Below are positions 10,457 to 18,870 of a stretch of 64,000 nt of DNA, piece by piece. The position numbers and the translations under genes were made by a program. The stretch is taken from the NCBI RefSeq assembly GCF_900168045.1, contig NZ_FUYY01000003.1, positions 310,001-374,000 on the forward strand, written 5' to 3'. Source of the DNA: Salegentibacter holothuriorum (GTDB lineage Bacteria > Bacteroidota > Bacteroidia > Flavobacteriales > Flavobacteriaceae). Every line of letters begins with the position of its first letter. Positions within the stretch are counted from its first letter, which is position 1. The notes beneath the pieces are model-generated. The model was not told where the DNA came from. It made no database searches and worked only from the letters and a program-made list of their open reading frames with translations.

Positions 10457-12418
10457 TTGATCTCAGGTAAAAAAATAATTCTGGTGCTTTTTGTACTAGC
10501 GTTTTTAAGTCCTTTAGCTTATGGACAAATCTTTGATTTTGATAAACCTAACCCGTATAAAAAGATATTTGTAGAAACAGATAACTTTGATGCTTCTTAT
10601 TTAAACGAGTTGGAGGGTGCTTTGAGCAGTATTAAGATAGACACCATAAAGTTTGAAGTTCTAAATGACCTAGCTTATTACTGGCATACCAGAAATCTTA
10701 GCATAGCCCTAAAATATACCGAAAAAGGACTGGAGCTTACTTCAGGAAAAAATAATTTGGTTTGGAACGGAAGGTTTCAAATTACCAAGGGAGCAATATT
10801 ATTACGCCAGGAAAAATTAGATGCAGCCAAAATAGTTCTTAAAGAGGCTGAAACAAAGGTAAGAGAAGAAGATCTTGCATTTCTAAATACACAATTAGGA
10901 TATATCTATGAACGACGCGGGCAGTTAGCTAAAGCAGCAGATTTTGCCTTGAAATCTTTAAGTCTTGGCGACAAATTAAATGACAAAAAAGCAAAGGGAA
11001 TTGCTTATAGCGATCTTAGTAATTTACTTTGGAAGCAAGGTAAATATGAGGAGGGCCTGGAATATGGCTTAAAATCACTTTTATTTTTTGAGGAAAGAAA
11101 TATAATTGACCTTGATTATGATTTTACACTCTATGTGGTTGGAAATAATTATCTAAGACTTAAACAATACGAGAAGGCTAAGCAATATTATGAGCGTTCT
11201 ATAGAAATAGGGGAACGCTATGGGTTTTACAACAATTTAAGTGATGTCTATATTTCTCTGGTAGACCTTTATGCTTACCGAAATCAATTTAGTAAAGCCG
11301 AAGCGGCCGGAAAAAATGCAATAAAATACGCCTATCTTTTAGATAATGCATTTATGCTTATGCGTTCATACCTTGCCGTTGGGGAGTTGCAAAGCCAAAA
11401 CGGTGAGCATCTTGCTGCAATAGAAAATATACAGAAATCTATAGCGGTGGCTACTCCAAATTTTGGTGATGGTTTCTTTTTAAGCAAGGCCTATAATAGC
11501 CTGGGAAATGCTTATGCTGAAAATGAACAATACCAGGAGGCATATAGGGCATTTACCCAATATGATTCTTTAAATAAAATTGTCTTTACTGCAGAAGCAG
11601 ATCAACGTATCTCGCAACTTCAAACAGAATTTAATGTTGCTCAAAAGGAGAATACTATTAAACTTCAGAAAACCAAACTCTTACAGCAACAAACCAATCA
11701 AAACTTTATTGGTCTAATTGCCGTATTTCTATTTTTAATTTTAACCGTACTTTTTATTAGTTTTAATAATAACAGAAGAAAGAATATACTTTTAAGGAAA
11801 AAAAATGATGAAAAAGAATTTCTATTGAAAGAGATTCATCATAGAGTGAAAAACAATTTAGAGGTGGTTTCTAGCCTCTTGGCCTTGCAAACAGCGCAAA
11901 TAAAAGATCCAAAGGTAGCCAGTGCGATGAAGGAGAGTCAGAATAGAGTGTACTCTATGAGTATAATTCATAAACGTTTATACCAAAGTGAATACCTCTC
12001 TTCTATAGAGATGAAAGATTATTTTATAAACCTTGGCAATCATATTTTAGATTCTTTTGGAGAAAAAACGCGCATTAAAATCATCTACAAAATGCCAGAA
12101 TTACATCTGGATGTAGATACGGCTGTTCCTTTAGGCTTAATAGTGAATGAATTATTAACGAACAGCCTTAAATATGCTTTTCCGAATAAAAGAATGGGAG
12201 AGATTATTATAAATTTGGAGAAAAAGTCTGCTTATGAAATAGAACTTTTAGTTAAGGACAATGGAATTGGGCAAACCGAAGGAGAACCTGTAAAAGGAAC
12301 CGGTTTTGGGAAAAAACTAATAGACTTGCTTAACCGGCAATTGGATGGGACAATGCAGGTGATTTATACCTGTGGCACACAATATTTATTCAATTTTAAA
12401 GTAAACCGACTTACATGA
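10457..12418 (+). CDS. TPR sensor histidine kinase (HisKA_2 type)
   Basis: The protein has 653 residues. No in-frame ATG gives the signal peptide, so the TTG at 10457 (LISGKKIILVLFVLAFLSPLAYGQ) is the likely start; a stop codon lies 27 bp upstream in frame. A periplasmic tetratricopeptide region fills residues 60-390. One transmembrane helix follows near 416-436 (FIGLIAVFLFLILTVLFIS). The cytoplasmic kinase has the HisKA_2 box EIHHRVKNNLE, phospho-acceptor about His462, and an HATPase domain with NELLTNSLKYAFP, DNGIGQ and GTGFGKKLI. In Bacteroidota such kinases usually partner LytTR regulators; the nearest is at 16213, beyond the minus-strand secreted-protein cluster. Confidence 0.92.
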   Translation: MISGKKIILVLFVLAFLSPLAYGQIFDFDKPNPYKKIFVETDNFDASYLNELEGALSSIKIDTIKFEVLNDLAYYWHTRNLSIALKYTEKGLELTSGKNNLVWNGRFQITKGAILLRQEKLDAAKIVLKEAETKVREEDLAFLNTQLGYIYERRGQLAKAADFALKSLSLGDKLNDKKAKGIAYSDLSNLLWKQGKYEEGLEYGLKSLLFFEERNIIDLDYDFTLYVVGNNYLRLKQYEKAKQYYERSIEIGERYGFYNNLSDVYISLVDLYAYRNQFSKAEAAGKNAIKYAYLLDNAFMLMRSYLAVGELQSQNGEHLAAIENIQKSIAVATPNFGDGFFLSKAYNSLGNAYAENEQYQEAYRAFTQYDSLNKIVFTAEADQRISQLQTEFNVAQKENTIKLQKTKLLQQQTNQNFIGLIAVFLFLILTVLFISFNNNRRKNILLRKKNDEKEFLLKEIHHRVKNNLEVVSSLLALQTAQIKDPKVASAMKESQNRVYSMSIIHKRLYQSEYLSSIEMKDYFINLGNHILDSFGEKTRIKIIYKMPELHLDVDTAVPLGLIVNELLTNSLKYAFPNKRMGEIIINLEKKSAYEIELLVKDNGIGQTEGEPVKGTGFGKKLIDLLNRQLDGTMQVIYTCGTQYLFNFKVNRLT

Positions 12419-12454
12419 ACTTTAGAATATTGTGTAAATACTTTCTGTAACTAC

Positions 12455-12487
12455 CAAAAAAAGCCCTGAACCATAGCATTTCAGGGC
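12455..12487 (-). terminator. Terminator of secreted-protein cluster
   Basis: The stem GCCCTGAA (12463-12470) with TTCAGGGC (12480-12487) is followed on the minus strand by a run of eight U residues (A run 12455-12462). It lies 46 bp past the stop of the gene ending at 12533. Confidence 0.85.
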
Positions 12488-12532
12488 GGTAAATAATCAA
12501 ACTTTCTCATTTATTAGAATCCCAAATTTCAT

Positions 12533-13315
12533 TTATCTCACCTTTCTTAAAAGGGTTGCCATATATCTATACTTTAGATCTCGCGTCTTTAAAGCATCCT
12601 CAATTTTTCTAATTTCGTCTTCAGACAAAGCTGGTCTTTCATTAGCCCAGGATTTAAAAAGTTGATCGTAATCTTTATACATATCTGCAGTGATATGGGT
12701 TGCATAAACATCACTTCCGGTAGGTAATATATAACGCAATAAATTCCAATTTCCCATAAACCCATCGTCAACTTCTTTTTGATGCATAGGCATAAAAAGT
12801 TCTGATTCATTTTGCTCATAAGTACTGTAATCTTCCTGAGAAACTTTCATTATGTTAATTGCAGCAACTGTTCCCAGCGGCATTTCAAAATCACCTTTTG
12901 TTACTGCTATTTGTTCAAGATATATGCGCTTTGCCAAATCTCTTGATTTACCGGTGTTATAAAATTTTTCATTTAAATCATCTTCCGGCATATCTGGATA
13001 AGCGGCCTTTAAAGCGGCTTCAAAATCTCCGGCACTGGTCATCATTTTTAACGGGTCGTTATAAATAGTAACGGTTAAGTATTGATACCCCTGATCTTCA
13101 CCACCAGGCTGTAAACTCCAAAGGTCCCAGCCCAAGATATCTCCATTTTTAACGCGTTGTACGTGAATTTCTTTCCAGAAGGCTTCGGTTTCCATATAGG
13201 CTTGTTCCTGCTCATTATCTACTTTCATAAATTCAAAAATTAGGTAGAGTTTGTCCTGGGCTGTACCGGTATTGCTTACCAGTATTAATGCCATAATAAT
13301 TAGTAATTTTTTCAT
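12533..13315 (-). CDS. Secreted protein of unknown function, 260 aa
   Basis: I cannot assign a family with confidence. A signal peptide is clear (MKKLLIIMALILVSNTGTAQ). The mature part looks like two repeats of a small alpha+beta unit (LYLIFEFMKVDNEQEQAYM near residue 23 and TVAAINIMKVSQEDYSTYE near residue 150), each followed by a helix and a strand. This pattern suggests a duplicated ferredoxin-like (dimeric alpha/beta barrel) fold, but that is inference. It is the last gene of a minus-strand run starting at 16959. The 253-residue secreted protein at 15334 has the same size and layout and may be a distant paralogue. Confidence 0.75.
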   Translation of the reverse strand: MKKLLIIMALILVSNTGTAQDKLYLIFEFMKVDNEQEQAYMETEAFWKEIHVQRVKNGDILGWDLWSLQPGGEDQGYQYLTVTIYNDPLKMMTSAGDFEAALKAAYPDMPEDDLNEKFYNTGKSRDLAKRIYLEQIAVTKGDFEMPLGTVAAINIMKVSQEDYSTYEQNESELFMPMHQKEVDDGFMGNWNLLRYILPTGSDVYATHITADMYKDYDQLFKSWANERPALSEDEIRKIEDALKTRDLKYRYMATLLRKVR

Positions 13316-13341
13316 GGTTAGTATCTTTTAATTTGATTCTT

Positions 13342-13392
13342 TTTACTTGATAATCAAGATTTAAATGCTCGAAACTTGCCGCTAGGTAATTT
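13342..13392 (+). repeat. Dispersed palindromic repeat, short copy 2
   Basis: The copy TTTACTTGATAATCAAGATT followed by TAAATGCTCG and ACTTGCCGCTAGGTAATTT keeps only the two ends of the dispersed element. Its right end overlaps the stop codon of the SDR gene (13382-13384), so the repeat supplies that gene's last bases. It is most like the short copy at 48506-48561. Confidence 0.7.
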
Positions 13393-14335
13393 CCTCAGAA
13401 TAACTTCTTAGAGTTTCTTTTACAGGCTTAAATTGAATTTCTAAATCCATTTTGGCGAGATCGTTTTTATAGATAACTTTCGCTTTTTCCTGGGGCTCCC
13501 TATGATTCAACATTTGATGAATATCCCATACTTTATAGGTTTCACTCGTTAGGAGGTAATCTTTGGAGTGCAAGCCTTTTGTTGTAGCCGCTTTATAAGT
13601 TGCAATAGCCACATCTTCAACATCTACTACGGCAAAAGGCACATTATTATCGTAGAGCCTTTGGATAAATTCATCTGGAGCTATTTTGTTTTTAATAAGA
13701 AACTGTAAGCCGGTAGAGGTAGAGTCTTCTCTATTTGATAAAGATTTACCCATAACCATTACAGGGGAAACAGAACAAATTTCAAAGGGTAGTTCTGGAT
13801 TATCTGAGATGAACTTTTCCACTACCTGATTGGCAATAAATTTGGCTTGCGAGTATGGATGGCTATCCTTACTGGTGTACCTAACTTCTTTTTCATCAAA
13901 AGTATCGGTAAAGCTTTTCCCGCCTGCAGGCATAGGGAAATTGGTGTTCCAGGCTGCTACAGATGCTATAAATACCACTTTTTTAATATTCGAAGATTTG
14001 TTAATAGCTTCAAGAAAATTTTGTGTTCCCTGTATGGTAGGATTAAAAAGTTCAGCTTGTGGATCTTTTACATCCAATTGAAAAGGAGTGCCACTATGAA
14101 TAACAATACCACAGTCTTCTATAAAATCTTTTAAAGGGTCTAGATCTTCTAACTTAAATGCCCTGATGTTGAGATTTTCTGAATTTTTAAGGTCAAAAAG
14201 ATGCTGATATTTTTCGCTTTTATGAATATTGGTTACCGAGACTTTTACCTCGTAGCCTTCTTCCAAAAATTTCCTGGTTATGTAGCTTCCAATAAAGCCT
14301 GAACCGCCTATAATTCCTACTGTTTCCATCATCAT
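13382..14335 (-). CDS. NAD(P)-dependent epimerase/dehydratase (extended SDR)
   Basis: This oxidoreductase of about 317 residues belongs to the extended short-chain dehydrogenase family, close in layout to dihydroflavonol-4-reductase-like enzymes. The Rossmann glycine motif is GGSGFIG near residues 10-16. Catalytic residues are Ser125 (FIASVAAW), Tyr161 and Lys165 (PYSQAK). Three consecutive ATG codons at 14335, 14332 and 14329, preceded by a GTG, leave the exact start open. It is cytoplasmic, which is unusual among the exported products around it, and probably reduces a carbonyl on a small molecule handled by its neighbours. The substrate is unknown. Confidence 0.88.
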   Translation of the reverse strand: MMMETVGIIGGSGFIGSYITRKFLEEGYEVKVSVTNIHKSEKYQHLFDLKNSENLNIRAFKLEDLDPLKDFIEDCGIVIHSGTPFQLDVKDPQAELFNPTIQGTQNFLEAINKSSNIKKVVFIASVAAWNTNFPMPAGGKSFTDTFDEKEVRYTSKDSHPYSQAKFIANQVVEKFISDNPELPFEICSVSPVMVMGKSLSNREDSTSTGLQFLIKNKIAPDEFIQRLYDNNVPFAVVDVEDVAIATYKAATTKGLHSKDYLLTSETYKVWDIHQMLNHREPQEKAKVIYKNDLAKMDLEIQFKPVKETLRSYSEEIT

Positions 14336-14367
14336 CACATTTTAGAAAGTCATTGCTGTATTAACAG

Positions 14368-14892
14368 CTATTTCCCTGTCCTTTTTTCTAAAGGACTTAA
14401 TTCACCGATCTTTGTCTTTTGGATATCTCTTGTTATTTTTGAAACATCCCAGTAACCAAATTCCTGCACTATTTTTCCATTTACAAATTGGGCAGTAATA
14501 TGGGTAGGAATTTTATACACTTTGTTATTTGCTTTAAATGTGCCCTCCCAAATTCCCCAAAAGTTTATCCAGGTTTCTCCTTTATCATTTACAATCATTT
14601 CATATTCAGATTGCTCATCTACAAAATTCCAGGTAGAAAATTGAGCTGCATCCTTTTTGTTTTCAGCTAAGAATTGTGTTAGGTTTTTCCCTTTTTCTTC
14701 CGGTACATTGTTCATTATTTTAGCAGAATCGCTGTAATGGGCTATCATAGCCTCCCAATCCCTATCTTCATAATCTTCCAGTACCTGCTTGTAAGTTTCT
14801 ATTTCCTGTGATTGCTGTGTGTAGCGTTTGCGTTGTTGGTTACAGGCTATAAATATGACTACTGCAAGTCCTAATGACATTAATTCTTTCAT
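14368..14892 (-). CDS. SnoaL/NTF2-fold lipoprotein
   Basis: The protein has 174 residues with a lipoprotein signal ending in IFIAC (Cys17). The mature domain begins with a helix (ETYKQVLEDYEDRDWEAMIAHYSDSAKIM), the typical NTF2/SnoaL opening in which a Tyr or Phe is followed by Asp. It ends with ITAQFVNGKIVQEFGYWDVS, the usual terminal strand. NTF2-fold proteins bind or convert small hydrophobic molecules; no specific activity can be read here. The adjoining gene is a broken member of the same fold. The gap to the SDR gene is 32 bp, so they are probably co-transcribed. Confidence 0.82.
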   Translation of the reverse strand: MKELMSLGLAVVIFIACNQQRKRYTQQSQEIETYKQVLEDYEDRDWEAMIAHYSDSAKIMNNVPEEKGKNLTQFLAENKKDAAQFSTWNFVDEQSEYEMIVNDKGETWINFWGIWEGTFKANNKVYKIPTHITAQFVNGKIVQEFGYWDVSKITRDIQKTKIGELSPLEKRTGK

Positions 14893-14909
14893 GACCTTTA
14901 TTTTTTCAA

Positions 14910-15323
14910 TTATTCTGTAAAACTTATTATTTCACCATCTTTTAAAGACCAGTAATGCTTGAATCTCGTAGAGATATATTCACATTCTGATGACTTGTGT
15001 CCTTTTACTATTCCGGTGACTAATACTTCATTTTTTTCGGATGACTGAAATTTAAGATCCTTAAATGAAATACTTTGCCATTCCATATTTATAATGGCGC
15101 TAAGAAAAATACTGTCATTGTTAGCTTTTTTTACACTTAAAATTTCATCCCAATTTATGGACTCTGTTAACAGAGAAACTTCAGCGGAAGTTGCATCCTT
15201 AATTCGCAAAACTTCATATATGATTTCAACAATAAACTAATTGCTCGTGTTTTGGCTGTGTAGAGAGTTTGGAATAAACAGCATAACAAACAATGGGATG
15301 AAATATAGGTGTAAAGTTTTTAT
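14910..15323 (-). pseudogene. Secreted NTF2-fold gene, start lost and internal stop
   Basis: Residues from 15236 down to 14910 read as the C-terminal part of an NTF2/SnoaL-like protein ending FKHYWSLKDGEIISFTE. Continuing upstream in the same frame across a single TAG (15237-15239) gives IKTLHLYFIPLFVMLFIPNS then LHSQNTSN, which is an evident signal peptide. Its first codon is ATA (15321-15323) where ATG would be expected. No ATG occurs in the right place. So the gene seems to carry two lesions: a lost start codon and a nonsense codon just after the signal-peptidase site. Expected intact length is 137 residues. The 99-codon open part could in theory still start at TTG 15209, without export. 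Confidence 0.7.
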
Positions 15324-15333
15324 AGGTGTAGTT

Positions 15334-16095
15334 TTAATTTGAGGTATAACCTAAATCAGGACGCATACGGCCGGTTTTGGATTCGTATTTATACACATAA
15401 TCCATCATTTCATCGAATAATTTCTCGCCTTCTTCCCCCAGAAGTTTGTCTGTTTCTTCAGATGTTTTCGCATAGGATAGTGCGTCTTTTGCTGAAATTA
15501 CTGCAAGGTAATAGTCTCCTGAACTTCCAAAACCATTACGATAGATTCTAAAATTTTGCTTAGCACCTTTTTGCTCATAAAGAGATTTAACCTCTTTTAT
15601 CTTCTCCCTTAAATTGGCAACATTTTCTGGTGTAACATAAAAGAAATGCCATTTTCTGTACTCTTCCCCTACAGTATTTGTGGTAAGGCCACCGGGCATA
15701 TAAGACATATTTTCTATTAAATGAACTATATAATTACGGTGTACATTATAGCATTGATCAAAACGGCTGAACAGCTCCCTGAATTTTTCTTCTCCCATTT
15801 TTTCAGCTAAAGGTGCCATGGGGTTTTTGTCTAAATCTGCCATATTATTAATAGGCGAAATACTTAAATAAGTCCCATCATTAATGCTTGCAGTAGCCCA
15901 ATCTGCATCTTGTAGATTGTGTTCTTTACAAGCTTCAATAAAATCTTTGGTAACGGCTTCATATTCTTTTTGCATAGAAGGTTTAACCTGGTCTTCGTGC
16001 ACCCAAAAAGCCTGATTGTCATTTTGAGAAAAAAGATTATTGGTTTGCAATACTACAATTGCGAAAACCAAAGCAACGATTTTTAAATTTTTCAT
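15334..16095 (-). CDS. Secreted protein of unknown function, 253 aa
   Basis: A signal peptide is clear (MKNLKIVALVFAIVVLQTNNLFSQ). The mature protein begins AFWVHEDQVKPSMQKEYEAV and in the second half has KWHFFYVTPENVANLREKIKE. Both look like a strand plus helix from a duplicated ferredoxin-like unit, as in dimeric alpha/beta-barrel proteins. I cannot name a family from sequence alone. It sits between the LytTR regulator gene (118 bp upstream of its start) and the NTF2-fold pseudogene (10 bp downstream). It may be a distant paralogue of the protein at 12533, which has similar length and layout. Confidence 0.75.
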   Translation of the reverse strand: MKNLKIVALVFAIVVLQTNNLFSQNDNQAFWVHEDQVKPSMQKEYEAVTKDFIEACKEHNLQDADWATASINDGTYLSISPINNMADLDKNPMAPLAEKMGEEKFRELFSRFDQCYNVHRNYIVHLIENMSYMPGGLTTNTVGEEYRKWHFFYVTPENVANLREKIKEVKSLYEQKGAKQNFRIYRNGFGSSGDYYLAVISAKDALSYAKTSEETDKLLGEEGEKLFDEMMDYVYKYESKTGRMRPDLGYTSN

Positions 16096-16212
16096 AATTT
16101 CCTGTTTTTTAAATAATTATACTACAAATTACTTTAGGAAACTTCTGAAAACAAGTGAGATAGGATGAATCACCTTAAATAGTGTCCTAATAGACATTAT
16201 CTTTACCAAGGC

Positions 16213-16959
16213 TTAAATGGTTTGTAGTTTTTTTAGAAGTTCAGATCGCATACCCTTTGCCATTGGAATTGCTTTTTTGGCAATAACCACGTGTGTGCCG
16301 GCTATTTCATCTATTCTGGAGAGATTAATGATATAGGATCTATGGATCCTGAAAAAATGCCTTTGAGGCAGTTTTTTATCCATATCCTTAAGCGTGGTAA
16401 CCAATAAATATTCCCTATCGGTAGAAAATACACGGCAGTAATTGCGATCGGCCTCTATATATCTAATGGCTTTAATATCTACTTTCACCATGGTTTCCTG
16501 GTGGCGTATAAAAAGACACTCCTTTAAAACAAAGGTTGAGTTTTCGTTGTTGGATTCAGTTTTTGGAGTAGCGATAATACACCTTAACTGGTTTATGGTA
16601 AGCTCTATGCTGCGCTGTAAATCCAGTTTTTTAAATGGTTTGGAAATAAATGCATACGGATGGGTAGATTTTGCCCGGTTGAAATTGGCTTCATCTGCAT
16701 TGGCGGTAAGGTATATAATGGCTAAATTACTATGGATTTCCAACATTTTATGTGCGGTCTCAATTCCATCTAATTCACCTTTAAGTTGAATGTCAATCAA
16801 TACAATATCTGGAAGGTTATGTCTTATATGTATTAAAGCGTCTTCCCCTCTGGGGATAATACCTGAAACTCCATAACCCATTTCTGTAAGCTGAAGGGAA
16901 ATATTTGCGGCAATAAGCATTTCATCCTCAACTATTAATATCTGTACAGGTTGGGCCAT
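16213..16959 (-). CDS. LytTR-type response regulator
   Basis: The protein has 248 residues from the ATG at 16957-16959 (MAQPVQILIVEDE). A longer in-frame reading would need a TTG and gives no family sequence. The receiver domain has the acidic pocket EDE, phospho-acceptor Asp56 (VLIDIQL), the Thr in IIYLTA and the Lys in SKPF. The C-terminal LytTR DNA-binding domain covers about residues 140-245 with IRYIEADRNYCRVF and FFRIHRSYIINLSRI. It is probably the partner of a HisKA_2 kinase. The kinase at 10457 is of the right class but lies 4 kb away on the other strand. It heads the minus-strand run that ends at 12533. Confidence 0.93.
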   Translation of the reverse strand: MAQPVQILIVEDEMLIAANISLQLTEMGYGVSGIIPRGEDALIHIRHNLPDIVLIDIQLKGELDGIETAHKMLEIHSNLAIIYLTANADEANFNRAKSTHPYAFISKPFKKLDLQRSIELTINQLRCIIATPKTESNNENSTFVLKECLFIRHQETMVKVDIKAIRYIEADRNYCRVFSTDREYLLVTTLKDMDKKLPQRHFFRIHRSYIINLSRIDEIAGTHVVIAKKAIPMAKGMRSELLKKLQTI

Positions 16960-17449
16960 TGGGAATTTATATTTAATTAAAACTATATCGGTCAAAAAAT
17001 GAATGGGGCAAGTTCTCTTTTTAAGAAAGCTTACGATGTAGATTAAGAAAGAGTTCCTGGGGAGAACGATAATTTGTTAAGATGTTTCTTACAGAAGCTT
17101 TTTGCAGAAACAATTACAATATTCTAATTTAATAAAAAATTTCTTTAGTGTTGCTGTTAATCCTAAATGAAAATTTACAAAGCACTCTCTCTAAGAACAT
17201 AGCAGGTTGAGTTTTGGTGTCATATTTTTGTTTTTTTGGTTAAACTGAAGAGAATAAAATATTACTGAAGGCAGTATGAATTAAAAAAGTGAGTGTTTGG
17301 TTGATAAATGCTTATCTTTTGTGTAATTTCATTTTATTGGTACCGCCAAAGGGTGTAATACCCCGAGGCTTGCCTCGAAATTAAAAATTTGTTTACAACG
17401 AATGCCTCGTGGGCTAACTTTGAGGTAGTTTACTAAAACCTAAATATTT
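16960..17449. other. Long intergenic region between divergent genes
   Basis: This 490-bp AT-rich region separates the divergent LytTR regulator and the Usp gene. It should hold the promoters of both. I found no convincing TTG/TAnnTTTG pair. The right end contains a dispersed repeat copy at 17336-17434. The rest shows no gene. Confidence 0.5.
17336..17434 (+). repeat. Dispersed palindromic repeat, copy 3
   Basis: The copy starts ATTGGTACCGCCAAAGGGTG and ends GGTAGTTTACT. It contains the perfect palindrome core CGAGGCTTGCCTCG and ends 15 bp before the Usp start codon, so it lies in the leader or promoter of that gene. It is closest to the copy at 1714-1814. Confidence 0.85.
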
Positions 17450-17890
17450 ATGAAGAACTTACTTGTAGCTATAGACCGACGTAAAGATGCTGAAGAGTTA
17501 ATTACACATGCTATAAAAATGGCAAAACTTACAGATGCCAAAATTTGGATTATGCACGTTATGGAGGCAGATCCAGATGATTTTTTAGCCAGGGAAGCTG
17601 GGCCGCAATATGTTTATGAGAAAAGAGCCAAAGAGCGTAAAAATGCCAGTGAGGAAATCCAAAGTTGGGTTGAAGAAGTAAAAGAGAAATATAGTATAGA
17701 AATAGAAGGTCTTTTAATACAGGGCGAGGTAATAAAATCTATAAAAAATATTGTAGAAGAGCGCAATATAGACTTAGTTCTGGCAGGGCATAAAAAGAAG
17801 AATTTACTTTACGGGCTATTTACAGCAAATAAGAAAAAAGACCTTATAGACGATTTGAAAATTCCTTTGATGGCAATTCCTTTGTCATAA
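17450..17890 (+). CDS. Universal stress protein (UspA family)
   Basis: A single-domain Usp of 146 residues, the standard length. It opens with MKNLLVAIDRRKDAEELITHAIKMAK, with the conserved strand and Asp of the family. Toward the end, AGHKKKNLLYGLFTANKKKDLIDDLKIPLMAIP occupies the place of the nucleotide-binding loop. The usual Gly-x2-Gly-x9-Gly-Ser/Thr pattern is only partly kept (GHKKK...GLFTAN), so ATP binding is uncertain. It is cytoplasmic and monocistronic. A dispersed repeat lies directly before the start and a strong terminator after it. Confidence 0.9.
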   Translation: MKNLLVAIDRRKDAEELITHAIKMAKLTDAKIWIMHVMEADPDDFLAREAGPQYVYEKRAKERKNASEEIQSWVEEVKEKYSIEIEGLLIQGEVIKSIKNIVEERNIDLVLAGHKKKNLLYGLFTANKKKDLIDDLKIPLMAIPLS

Positions 17891-18003
17891 TCTAATTTTA
17901 AAGGCTATTAAATTCATAGACCAAATTAGGGACGGCCTATTTTTATATGTACAGCCTAATTTAAATAGATTTCAAAATGTCCTTTTTTATTGGTTATAAT
18001 TAA

Positions 18004-18038
18004 AATGTCCTCAAAATCTTAACTGTTTTGAGGACATT
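18004..18038. terminator. Bidirectional terminator
   Basis: A 13-bp perfect stem, AATGTCCTCAAAA (18004-18016) with TTTTGAGGACATT (18026-18038), separates the convergent Usp and PepSY-like genes. The minus-strand exit reads TTTTAATTAT and suits the PepSY-like transcript. Confidence 0.85.
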
Positions 18039-18078
18039 CTAATTTAGCTTACTTTAAAGAAAAATGATTTAGCAAATC

Positions 18079-18510
18079 TTAGTCTATTTTTCTAAAATTC
18101 CCTTCGGCATCAAATTCTAGTTCTATACCATCTGCTAATTCAACTTCCTGTTCCTTTTTTTGTTTTTCCCATCCAACTACTTGTATGTTAGGGTAATTTT
18201 CTTGTAGGTAAGAAGTGATATTAGCAGGTAAAGCTGATAAAGGTATAATTGTATCATTTTGACTTTCCATTTCAATGATGTTTCCATTTTCGTCAAAATC
18301 TAATTCAACTCCGTTAGAGAGTTTTACCTCATATTTTTCGTCTTCCCATATTTTCCAGTTAGCATTTTCTTCAACTTCTTGTATAGTATTTGAGGAAAAA
18401 TTCTGTTGAATAAAATCCTTAGCAGTAGCAGGTAGATTTTTAGTATTTGCCTGTGCAAACATTCCCAAAGAACTTATTGCGAAAAATCCTGATAAAATTA
18501 CTTTTTTCAT
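18079..18510 (-). CDS. Secreted PepSY-like protein (DUF2874 type)
   Basis: The protein has 143 residues with a signal peptide (MKKVILSGFFAISSLGMFAQ). The mature part is a tandem of two similar units: LPATAKDFIQQNF...NWKIWEDEKYEVKLSNGVELDFDENGNI and LPANITSYLQENYPN...VELADGIELEFDAEGNF. This is the PepSY-like beta-lactamase-inhibitor-type fold common in Bacteroidota periplasmic proteins of two-component loci. It is transcribed away from the porin gene and may belong to the regulon of the RR/kinase pair at 20169. A weak version of the porin promoter block occurs upstream at 18532-18554 on its strand. Confidence 0.88.
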   Translation of the reverse strand: MKKVILSGFFAISSLGMFAQANTKNLPATAKDFIQQNFSSNTIQEVEENANWKIWEDEKYEVKLSNGVELDFDENGNIIEMESQNDTIIPLSALPANITSYLQENYPNIQVVGWEKQKKEQEVELADGIELEFDAEGNFRKID

Positions 18511-18531
18511 AAAATTTGTTTTAAAATTCTA

Positions 18532-18773
18532 TGCGAAGTAAACTCGTAAAACTGGAAAGAATTAGGAATTAATCGGGATTAAATCCTAAAATTTTCTCAA
18601 TTTTAATTTAAAAATAGATCTTTCATTCTACAGTTAAGATTTTAAAACAATGGATTCTAGAGACTTTATTCAGATAATTCAATAGCAGATTTGTGATTTT
18701 TTTTAATTGTAAATGAAGTCTTTTTTTTAAATAATGTTTCCCATTTCTTTTCAGTTTTGTTATTCATATTTGT
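18532..18773. promoter_or_regulatory. Divergent promoter region of PepSY and porin genes
   Basis: The 360-bp gap (18511-18870) drives the PepSY-like gene leftward and the porin gene rightward. On the plus strand, 18752-18773 carries a block CAGTTTTGTTATTCATATTT(GT) that matches 22157-22178, before the PepSY lipoprotein, at 20 of 22 positions. On the minus strand, 18532-18554 has the same first seven bases CAGTTTT, with about 13 of 22 positions matching. The block ends in CATATTTG, one base off the Bacteroidota -7 consensus TAnnTTTG. Confidence 0.5.
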
Positions 18774-18870
18774 ATTATATGGAGAATTGCCAAAAAAGCC
18801 GCAATTTTGAAGCTTATAAATTATAGCCCATTTTTATATGTCTTATCTCTTTAAACTGATAACTAAAACA

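Noticed and set aside
15237-15239. Programmed recoding of the in-frame TAG in the NTF2-like gene
   Set aside because: No recoding signal is visible and the start codon is also lost, so simple gene decay is more likely.
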